42,604 nt of DNA. It comes from Paraktedonobacter sp035294465 (lineage in GTDB: Bacteria; Chloroflexota; Ktedonobacteria; Ktedonobacterales; Ktedonobacteraceae). Within the stretch, counting starts at the first letter, position 1, and every line of letters starts with the position of its first letter. Below are positions 16,657 to 23,575 of the stretch, in pieces. The DNA lies in NCBI GenBank assembly GCA_035294465.1, contig DATGKW010000158.1, positions 1-42,604 on the forward strand. Direction: 5' to 3'. The position numbers and the translations under genes are program-made. The notes under the pieces are model-generated. The model saw nothing but the letters and a program-made list of their open reading frames with translations, was not told the DNA's origin and did not search any database.

Positions 16657-18447
16657 TCAGGTCGCATGGGTCCTCTGACCCTTGCGGCGCAGCCACGAGC
16701 GGCCGCCGGATTTCAAGCGCGGCACTCCACGTCCACTGGTGCCAGCAGGTGAAAGATCATGGCGAACCGGCGGCTCAGGCTGCGAGATTCGTTCGGGATG
16801 CGTCGAGAGCAGATTGCCAGCATTCGAGATCAGGTAATCGGCAGTGCGCGCGGCCAGAGCCTGGATGGTCAACCCTGGATTGGCCGAACCCTGCGTTGGC
16901 AAGACACTCCCATCGCAGATAAAAATGTTGAGAATGTCGTGCGTGCGCCCAAACTTATCAACGACGGAGGCGCGTGGGTCATCCCCCATACGCGCGCCTC
17001 CAACCAGATGCGCGTAGCGCGGCTCTTCAGCTACCTCCTGAGCACCAGCGGCATACAGGACTTCAGAGACTTTCTGTACACCAGCTTTGGCAACCTTTTT
17101 ATCGTTTTCATGCAAGCGAAAGGTCACTTTTGCCACACGTAACCCATACTGATCTTTTTCCTCAGCCAGCTCAACCCGATTGTCTTCCCAGGGGAGAATT
17201 TCACCAAGCACGCCCAATGAGGACCAATGGTTATAATCCATCATCACCTTGCGCAAACCCCAACCCCAGGCGCCTCTGGCAACGACCATTTGCTTCGCAA
17301 ACGCGATTGGCAGTGGCCCGACGGTCTGAATCGCAAAGCCACGCGCAAAATCATTGCGCGGATCGGTTTCATAGAATTCTTCGGTCATGGCATGGGCTGG
17401 CGGTGCTTTATACATCCGAATGGGGTCCTCAAACCGACCCGATACGACATTGCCAATCTGGACCATCAGATATTTGCCCAGCGTCCCGCTGGAGTTTGCC
17501 AGCCCCTGCTCAAAGCCAGAACAGGCCGAATTGAAGAGCAAGCGCGGCGTTTCAATCGCATAGCCACAAACCAGGATCACCTTCGCCGGCTGAAATCGCT
17601 CTTTCCCAGCGGGGTCCAGATAGCTCACGCCTGTTGCCAGGCCATTTTTCATGTGAATACGTGAAACCATACAATTAGCGCGAATCTCGGCCCCGTGACG
17701 AATGGCATCCGGCACATGGCTGATCAAGGTGCTCTGTTTGGCCCCGACCTTGCAGCCCTGCAAGCAGAAGCCACGATAGATACAGTGCGGCCGATCCCCG
17801 TGCGATCCCGCAAGGATGGCGATTGGTCCACCAGCTACGACCGGAATGTCGAGCTTACTACAGCCACGCACCAGAACCTCTCCCACTCCCCCCAGAGGAT
17901 GCGAACCGTAGATATATCCATGAGGATCGCCCCAGGGGAAGTAGGCGGGACCGGAGACAGGAATTTCCCGTTCGAGCATTTCGTAATACGGCTTGAGAAC
18001 ATCATAGGAGATGGGCCAGTCCACGCCCACTCCGTCCAGGGAGAAAACACGAAAATCTGAGGGGTGAAGACGCGGCGCAAAGGCGGCCCAATGCACTGAG
18101 CCACCGCCCACCCCCTTCCCACTATTATTTTCCCCTAGCGTGATAGGATCTTCCCCGCCCGTAATGCGCAGATCGTTCCAGTAGAGTTTGTGAGAGCCGG
18201 CCTCGTCGCTGACCCAATCGCGTTCGGTATCCCAGAATGGCCCGGCCTCTATTCCCAGCACACGAAAGCCGGCGCGCGCCAGGCGCTGGAGCGCGACGCC
18301 TCCACCCGATCCAACCCCAACAATACAAAAATCAACCTCCTGGCTCTGCAGAAAGCGCCGCATCGGAACAGTAAGCCTCTGCATCGGTCCCAGGAAGTGC
18401 TCATCAGGATGAGGCTCACCAAAGGCGCCAAGAATTGGTTTATGCAT
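16657..18447 (-). CDS. GMC family flavin oxidoreductase (dehydrogenase large subunit)
   Basis: A 596-residue glucose-methanol-choline oxidoreductase that oxidises an alcohol or sugar with FAD. The dinucleotide motif GVGSGGG begins at residue 44 and the acidic ribose-binding end (GIEAGPF) follows; NNSGKGVGGGSVHWAAFAPR, CIYRGFCLQGCKVGAK and the C-terminal HLVGGARMGDDP and GSANPGLTIQALAARTADYL are typical of membrane-bound gluconate/sorbitol-type dehydrogenases. No signal peptide is seen. GGAG seven bases before the ATG supports the start, 38 bases after the subunit-3-like gene. Together with the two preceding genes it resembles a three-subunit membrane dehydrogenase in which the usual cytochrome c subunit is replaced. 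The C-terminal tail after about 560 is basic and low in structure. Confidence 0.92.
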   Translation of the reverse strand: MHKPILGAFGEPHPDEHFLGPMQRLTVPMRRFLQSQEVDFCIVGVGSGGGVALQRLARAGFRVLGIEAGPFWDTERDWVSDEAGSHKLYWNDLRITGGEDPITLGENNSGKGVGGGSVHWAAFAPRLHPSDFRVFSLDGVGVDWPISYDVLKPYYEMLEREIPVSGPAYFPWGDPHGYIYGSHPLGGVGEVLVRGCSKLDIPVVAGGPIAILAGSHGDRPHCIYRGFCLQGCKVGAKQSTLISHVPDAIRHGAEIRANCMVSRIHMKNGLATGVSYLDPAGKERFQPAKVILVCGYAIETPRLLFNSACSGFEQGLANSSGTLGKYLMVQIGNVVSGRFEDPIRMYKAPPAHAMTEEFYETDPRNDFARGFAIQTVGPLPIAFAKQMVVARGAWGWGLRKVMMDYNHWSSLGVLGEILPWEDNRVELAEEKDQYGLRVAKVTFRLHENDKKVAKAGVQKVSEVLYAAGAQEVAEEPRYAHLVGGARMGDDPRASVVDKFGRTHDILNIFICDGSVLPTQGSANPGLTIQALAARTADYLISNAGNLLSTHPERISQPEPPVRHDLSPAGTSGRGVPRLKSGGRSWLRRKGQRTHAT

Positions 18448-18485
18448 CTCTCTCTCCTTTTACCGCCAGGTATTCTCGCTGATCT

Positions 18486-19316
18486 TTAATGGGTTCCGCT
18501 CTGGCCCGGTACCTGCTGCTTGTGCTGTCCCGGCCCACCCCGCATACGATGCTCATCGGAAAGCGAGGAAGGGGGCGCCTCCCACTCGTAGCGGCGTTCC
18601 TGCGTTTCCCACGGTTCCGGCTGGCCACGCGACAGGCGCATATAGCCGCGTGGATACGCCGGCCCTCCATAGCCAATTTCATCCCAGGCATACGGATGCG
18701 CGTAGTACACAGTCACGACATCTTGCATCAAGAGCAGCCAGAAATGATGCACAGACATTCTTTGCCAGATATCGTGGGCAGCCGGAGGCTGGCCTTGATG
18801 AATAGTCAGCAAGACTTGATCCTGTTTTACTGGCTCCAGATCTACAAAAGGCGCGCGAAAAATGTGCTGCGCAATGGCCTCAATGGCTTGCATGCCCAGG
18901 CGATACGCTTCGTTATCCGGTGGCATATCCTCGTAACGATAGCCGGAGAGGCGCATATGGTACAGACGGTCGTCAATGTGATTGATGATAGGAATTTTAT
19001 GCGCCTCATCTCGATCATCTTGAGGAAGCAAGCGATTACATATCGCTTCCAGAAAGCTCGCTTCTTCCGGCGTAAAGAAACGCAGCGGTGGGACCTCTTC
19101 GACCCGTTTGCGTATAAGGTCACGCGTGGCTTTATCCCAGACATCCTGCTGGCTCAACGTATGGTAGCCAGGATAGTAGCCCGGCTGCGCCGTAGGCTTG
19201 ATTGGCCGCCCGATTTGCGGGTCAATGGGCAAAAGGCTCGCGGCGGCCTGATCATCTGCGCTAGAAGGAGCCTGTTGAAGGGGCTTCTGTCGGTTCTTGA
19301 TCTGGTTTTGTTTCAT
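18486..19316 (-). CDS. Gluconate 2-dehydrogenase subunit 3 family protein
   Basis: A 276-residue protein. The central part (about 78-190: FFTPEEASFLEAICNRLLPQDD...HIDDRLYHM...AYRLGMQAIEAIA) matches the small subunit 3 of FAD-dependent gluconate and related dehydrogenases, which stabilises or exports the GMC subunit. The C-terminal stretch VTVYYAHPYAWDEIGYGGPAYPRGY is typical of longer family members. The N-terminus is Gln/Pro-rich and lacks the twin-arginine signal found in many homologues; the C-terminus is Gly/Gln/His-rich. Its start overlaps the stop of the membrane protein gene (ATGA) and the GMC gene follows 38 bases on, so the three products probably form one complex. Confidence 0.85.
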   Translation of the reverse strand: MKQNQIKNRQKPLQQAPSSADDQAAASLLPIDPQIGRPIKPTAQPGYYPGYHTLSQQDVWDKATRDLIRKRVEEVPPLRFFTPEEASFLEAICNRLLPQDDRDEAHKIPIINHIDDRLYHMRLSGYRYEDMPPDNEAYRLGMQAIEAIAQHIFRAPFVDLEPVKQDQVLLTIHQGQPPAAHDIWQRMSVHHFWLLLMQDVVTVYYAHPYAWDEIGYGGPAYPRGYMRLSRGQPEPWETQERRYEWEAPPSSLSDEHRMRGGPGQHKQQVPGQSGTH

Positions 19317-20362
19317 TCTCCTTCTCTCCTCAAAAAGCTGGCAATCAAACCAAGAAGCCCGGAGGCGGCAAAGAGCAGCGGCGCAAAAACAGGAGGACCA
19401 TAGAGGACGTTGTAGAGCGGCTTTTTGCTACCGCCCGGACGGCGAAGCACGCCACGTATATGGTACAAAGAGCCAATTGCCCCATTCGCAATAGCAATCA
19501 GTGAGGTGATTGGCAGAAGTACGTGCCCTATCCTGCGGCTCCAGACGGTCCCCACGCCCGCGATCATCAACGGTATCCCCGTAATAATTGGGGTCCATTG
19601 GACACGATACGAGAAATTATTCTTATAATGTGAATACGACACTTCGATCCAGCTAAACAGCGTTGAGAGGGCGGCAACAACGCCAAGCGTCCGTTGAAAG
19701 CGTCCCTCGCGAACCTCCTGCCGAAAACGATCCTCATCCCTCTGGACGGTAGGTGGCAGCCAGCGTAAGCTCCCGCGACGGAAACCAGGGAGGCTGGAAA
19801 GAGGATGTTCCGGCGCGCGCTCACGCCGCAGGTAAGATGTGACCACTCCCAGGAAACCAACCGTCGAAAACAGCAGTGGGGCGAAGAGTGGGGGCCCCAT
19901 GATCAGGTTAAAGATGGGAATGCGCCAACCGCCGGGCTTGCGTGCAATCCCGCGAATGTGAAAAAAGAAGCCTATCAATCCATCAACTACGGCGGCATAC
20001 GAGACAACACGCAGCACAGTGCGCGCTACCCCACTGCTCAACGCAGTCCAGACACCCGCTATGGCGAGTGCGAAGCTCAGAACAAGCGGGGTGTACATAA
20101 TGCGCTGCCCATAACTGCCGCGATAGTGTTCGTAGCCTACTTCTATGCCGGTAAACACACCGGAAATAGCTGTGACTACCGCCAAGCTGCGCTGAAAGCG
20201 CCCCTCGCGCAGATGCCCCTTCACGACTGCCCCCTCGTGGGTAACAGCTCGTGGCCAGGGGCCTGGCAGACGATCCAGCATTGACCCTTCACCGGGAATG
20301 ATCTGTCTGCCCTGTCCTTCTCTATCCCGTTGAACGCGCTTCATTGTTTGTTCAACAGCCAT
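19313..20362 (-). CDS. Internally duplicated membrane protein, possible dehydrogenase anchor
   Basis: A 349-residue protein of two homologous halves, about residues 51-181 and 217-347. Each begins with (L/V)REGRFQR(S/T)L, has several membrane segments, and ends with HIRG(I/V)xR(K/R)PGG, GPP(L/V)FAPLLF and a (S/F)(Y/F)LRRE boundary. I recognise no named family. First in an operon with subunit-3-like and GMC dehydrogenase genes, it is a candidate membrane anchor or quinone-facing subunit replacing the usual cytochrome; no CxxCH heme motif is present, although each half has conserved His and Tyr residues (HYRGSY/HYKNNF, FFHIRG/LYHIRG). I chose ATG 20362 because GGGAG lies ten bases upstream; an open frame extends to a GTG at 20398 that lacks such a site. 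Confidence 0.7.
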   Translation of the reverse strand: MAVEQTMKRVQRDREGQGRQIIPGEGSMLDRLPGPWPRAVTHEGAVVKGHLREGRFQRSLAVVTAISGVFTGIEVGYEHYRGSYGQRIMYTPLVLSFALAIAGVWTALSSGVARTVLRVVSYAAVVDGLIGFFFHIRGIARKPGGWRIPIFNLIMGPPLFAPLLFSTVGFLGVVTSYLRRERAPEHPLSSLPGFRRGSLRWLPPTVQRDEDRFRQEVREGRFQRTLGVVAALSTLFSWIEVSYSHYKNNFSYRVQWTPIITGIPLMIAGVGTVWSRRIGHVLLPITSLIAIANGAIGSLYHIRGVLRRPGGSKKPLYNVLYGPPVFAPLLFAASGLLGLIASFLRREGE

Positions 20363-20580
20363 AGCTCTATCGCTCCCTTCCCTTTCTATGCCCCACACGG
20401 CCGCACCTATCCAGATCCCGCTCTATCCTTCTTTCCAGTGTAACCAGCCCAGCAAAATTGCTTGTTCCCTGCTTTTTTCTCTCTCACGGCGCAAAAGGGA
20501 AATATGCTTCACAACTATAGTTCCAAAATAGGCGTCCACGTATGAATACCACATCCTTTGCTGGATTTAGACGGCTATTA
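20363..20580. other. Intergenic stretch upstream of the GMC dehydrogenase operon
   Basis: No gene is supported here. On the minus strand weak promoter-like elements occur (for example TTTTGG with CATATT 16 bases on, near 20510-20540) and a small palindrome AACTATAGTT near 20515, but no pair close to consensus is seen. The downstream edge is the TnpB remnant. Confidence 0.3.
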
Positions 20581-20763
20581 CTAACCGTAAAGCGCCGCAT
20601 TGTACAGGTTCTTGGAAGCAAAGGCAGCGGCATCGATCACCGCAAAGCGTGGATCATCTTTGCTGACCACATGTTGCTCTACCAGTTGCAAGAAGCTGTA
20701 CGCCACTGCACGTACCGACGATGGCATCAAACTTAGCTGCAAGCTCGGTTTCCAGGAGACCGT
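20581..20763 (-). pseudogene. N-terminal remnant of an IS200/IS605-type TnpB (OrfB)
   Basis: The minus strand from about 20763 to a TAG at 20581-20583 is open for 60 codons. It reads like the start of a TnpB endonuclease, with SLQLSLMP near the N-terminus, a helix region, then KDDPRFAVIDAAAF and ASKNLYNAALY, a hallmark of TnpB N-termini (usually continued by a VRQ-type sequence). Here a stop follows at once, an in-frame TAA lies upstream of 20763, and no RuvC-like catalytic part, TnpA or element ends are visible. It is a decayed fragment of a mobile element. The opposite-strand frames here are its shadows. Confidence 0.65.
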
Positions 20764-21008
20764 TTATCCTGGCGATCCACTGATACGCTACGAGTTAGAC
20801 CTTGAAAAGTCAGACCTACCATCGGCTAAAAGAATACAAAAGGCTCATTAGGATGCGCCAGCAAACACTATAGTACCCGACGACAAAGGAGGTTAAGACA
20901 TAGAATAAAAGTCTGGCTATCTTTGCCCATATTTCTATACTGAAAGGAGTAGAGAGAACGAAAGTCCAGGGATGACGGGCAAGCGAAGGAGAGGAAACAC
21001 GTACTTCG
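20764..21008. other. Intergenic stretch upstream of the AI-2E transporter gene
   Basis: No gene is supported. On the plus strand CACTATAGT near 20868 and TATACT near 20937 resemble -10 elements, but neither has a convincing -35. A purine-rich GGAGAGG lies about 16 bases before the transporter ATG, which is farther than usual. Confidence 0.3.
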
Positions 21009-22148
21009 ATGTCTGAGACGCCACCCAATCCACCCAGGCAGACCTTTCTCGCCAGTACGGAAACGTGGAGAAGACGCTTCCTCATTTCTTTGACGTTTCT
21101 GATCTGGCTCGCGCTCTTTCTCATCTGTATCAATCTGCTAAGCCAGGTCCAGGTGGCATGCTGGGTTCTCGTTATAGCCGGACTGGTTGCCTATGCTCTG
21201 GTGCCACTGGTAGCTCTCTTCCATCGCATTATGCCTCGCCCCCTGGCTATTCTTCTGGTCTACATACTCGCAGTAGGGGTTGTACTCTTTTTACTGTACC
21301 TTCTGGTCAGAACCAGCATTGAAGAAATAACCTCGCTGGCTCGCTCTATCAGAAGCTACTTAACGCCGGGTCCTCACGGCCATGCTTCTCCACTCGAACA
21401 AATTTTGCGCCGACTTGGCATTTCACAGGCGCAACTTAATACACTCGGCAGAAACCTTGAATCCCAGTTAGGCGGCATAGCAGCCGGTCTTGCAGCCAAT
21501 TTTATCTCTATCATTAGTAACATCTTCTATCTACTTGCACTTATCTTGTTCACGATTGTCGTAAGTATTTACCTGCTCGCCGATGGAGAAAAGTTGATAA
21601 ACTACCTGCTCAGAATTGCCCCGCAGTCCATACGACCCGGCGCAGGAAGATTCTTGCAGATTTTAAGGAGAGTGGCCGGCGGATATATACGCGGCGAAAT
21701 CATCATTTGCATAATTATTGGAGCATTAGTAGGTCTGGGTATGTTCGGGCTTGGCGTGCCCTATCCCGCCTTTCTGGGAGCATTAGCGGCCCTCCTGGAG
21801 TTTATCCCTGTAATTGGAGTGCTGATCTCAGGTGCAATTTGCTGTTTACTCGCTTTAACGCAAGGATGGCTTCTCGCTTTGATCGTCCTGGGCTACTTTA
21901 TCGGTATCCATGTTATCGAGGGCTATGTTCTTGTTCCCCGTATTATGGGAAGAACCATCGGAGTACATCCGGCTATTACGTTATTAGCGGTCATAGCCGG
22001 AAGTGAATTGCTTGGTTTGATTGGCGCAGTCCTGGCCGGGCCCTTCGCCGGGCTGATACAGAGCATACTCAGGTCCTTCTGGGTTTATTATCAAGAAACT
22101 CACCGAGCGCAATTTCCTGATCTACCACAAAGACAAGAGGAAAGGTGA
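21009..22148 (+). CDS. AI-2E family transporter (PerM/YdbI-like permease)
   Basis: A 379-residue polytopic inner-membrane protein of the AI-2E/DUF20 family. Two membrane segments near 25-75 and a third at about 83-103 are followed by a soluble loop (SIEEITSLARSIRSYLTP... to LGRNLESQLGG), then further segments. Family signatures: VSIYLLADGEKLINYLLR, RRVAGGYIRGEIIICIIIGALVGLGMFGLGVPYPAFLGALAALLEFIPVIG split over consecutive helices, and a C-terminal glycine-rich helix ending in GPFAGLIQ. Members export autoinducer-2, ions or other small solutes; the substrate here cannot be told. It stands alone on the plus strand and converges on the aminotransferase gene 48 bases away, with a 12-bp palindrome (CTCAACGTTGAG, 22177-22188) in between. 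Confidence 0.9.
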   Translation: MSETPPNPPRQTFLASTETWRRRFLISLTFLIWLALFLICINLLSQVQVACWVLVIAGLVAYALVPLVALFHRIMPRPLAILLVYILAVGVVLFLLYLLVRTSIEEITSLARSIRSYLTPGPHGHASPLEQILRRLGISQAQLNTLGRNLESQLGGIAAGLAANFISIISNIFYLLALILFTIVVSIYLLADGEKLINYLLRIAPQSIRPGAGRFLQILRRVAGGYIRGEIIICIIIGALVGLGMFGLGVPYPAFLGALAALLEFIPVIGVLISGAICCLLALTQGWLLALIVLGYFIGIHVIEGYVLVPRIMGRTIGVHPAITLLAVIAGSELLGLIGAVLAGPFAGLIQSILRSFWVYYQETHRAQFPDLPQRQEER

Positions 22149-22196
22149 AAGTACAGCTTATCCCTCCCCTACGTTGCTCAACGTTGAGAGATAGGA

Positions 22197-23432
22197 TTAA
22201 GCAGACGGCATCTGTGCGCGCAACAGCTTGCCAAGCCGTTCAATACTCTCCTCAATCTGCCCAGGAGTCACATTCGAGAAGCTCAGGCGCATCATGTTGG
22301 CACCACCTCCGTTGGCGTGAAAAGCCGTGCCTGGTACAAAGGTGACGCGCTGCTCCAGGGCCTCTTTGAATAAGAGAGTGGTATCGACGCCCTCCGGCAA
22401 AGTGACCCAGAGAAACAGACCTCCTTGAGGACGCGTCCAGCGGGCCGTTTCGGGGAAGTACGCGGAGAGCGCCGCCAGCATTACATCGCGCCGCTCGCAA
22501 TACAGCTTGCGAATGAGCGGAATATGTTCCTCCAGAAAGCCTGAACTGAGCAATTCGTAGGCAATCATCTGGTTAAGAGTCGCCGTGTGCAGGTCGGCCC
22601 CTTGCTTGGCCAATACCAGCTTGCGGATCACCGGCGCCGGCCCCACCATCCAGGCCACGCGCAGGCCAGGGGCCAGGACTTTGGAGAATGTATTCAGCAA
22701 TACGACGTTCCCCTGATAGGGCTGCTCACGCATGCCTCCTGCATTTTGCCGCGCGCTCTCCAGGGCAAAGAGCGAAGGCAACGGCTCTCCCTCAAAACGC
22801 AACGGCGAATAGGGATCATCCTCGATGATGGGTACTCCATAGCGCTCGGTCAGTTCGATCAAGTGCTGGCGGCGCTCCAGCGTATATGTGACGCCGGAGG
22901 GATTCTGAAAGGTAGGCAGGGCATACAGACATTTCGGATGCCGCTGCAGAGCTGGCTCCAGTTCCTCGGTCACGATTCCCCCCTCGTCTGAGCGCATGGC
23001 TACAAAGACGGGTTCATATGGACGAAACACCTGAAGCGCTCCCATATAGGTTGGTGACTCGACAAGTACGCTATCGCCTGGATTCAAGAGCACTTTCCCT
23101 AGTAGATCGAGACCCTGTTGCGAGCCGGAGATAATCAAAATATTATCGCGCGAAACGTTGACGCCGGTCTGATTAAGTTGGTGTGCGAGCAGCTCACGTA
23201 GAGGCATATAGCCTTCAGTCGGGCCGTATTGCAATGCCTGCGGACCGCTGTTCTGGAGAATCCGTTGAGCGGCTGCGGCAATTTGCTCGACCGGGAACAA
23301 TTCTTCTGCTGGTAGGCCCCCGGCCAGAGAAATAGTCCCCGGTGGCCTGACCCCTTTCATGAGTTCACGGGTCACTGACCCCTGCATCTGTTGGACACGC
23401 CGTGCATAGCATTGCTCCCAGAGTATTGACAT
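22197..23432 (-). CDS. PLP-dependent aminotransferase (class I/II, LysN/MocR-like)
   Basis: A 411-residue fold-type I aminotransferase without the N-terminal helix-turn-helix of MocR regulators. Visible parts: substrate loop ISLAGGLPAEELFP (34-47), GSQQGLDL (103-110), PTFQNPSG with Asn177, IIEDDPY with Asp205/Tyr208, and the PLP lysine Lys251 in NTFSKVLAPGLRVAW; the C-terminal substrate Arg is in MMRLSFSN. The closest known functions are 2-aminoadipate aminotransferase and broad aromatic/branched-chain aminotransferases. Whether it completes Phe/Tyr synthesis here, in line with the regulated DAHP synthase, is only a possibility. It follows polB on the same strand after a 143-base gap. Confidence 0.92.
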   Translation of the reverse strand: MSILWEQCYARRVQQMQGSVTRELMKGVRPPGTISLAGGLPAEELFPVEQIAAAAQRILQNSGPQALQYGPTEGYMPLRELLAHQLNQTGVNVSRDNILIISGSQQGLDLLGKVLLNPGDSVLVESPTYMGALQVFRPYEPVFVAMRSDEGGIVTEELEPALQRHPKCLYALPTFQNPSGVTYTLERRQHLIELTERYGVPIIEDDPYSPLRFEGEPLPSLFALESARQNAGGMREQPYQGNVVLLNTFSKVLAPGLRVAWMVGPAPVIRKLVLAKQGADLHTATLNQMIAYELLSSGFLEEHIPLIRKLYCERRDVMLAALSAYFPETARWTRPQGGLFLWVTLPEGVDTTLLFKEALEQRVTFVPGTAFHANGGGANMMRLSFSNVTPGQIEESIERLGKLLRAQMPSA

Positions 23433-23575
23433 CGTGCAGGCTCTCTCTCCTTAAAAAAACCGCGCATGGCACCGAACAAAATAGGCTCGCCTGCTACCTA
23501 CCATACGCGATGGGAAAGAAAAAGTCGAGAGGCAATCGCCAGGGACAGGAAAGCCAATGCTTTTCCGAACTACGG

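Noticed and set aside
20363..20398. Upstream GTG start for the duplicated membrane protein
   Set aside because: The GGGAG site lies between this GTG and the ATG at 20362, so the extension would contain the ribosome site of the better start.
20542..20851. Two small plus-strand frames upstream of the AI-2E transporter
   Set aside because: They lie opposite the TnpB-like remnant, have no good ribosome site and no recognisable domain.
22177..22188. CTCAACGTTGAG palindrome as a terminator between convergent genes
   Set aside because: No T-run on either side and only a 6-bp arm without a loop; too little to call.
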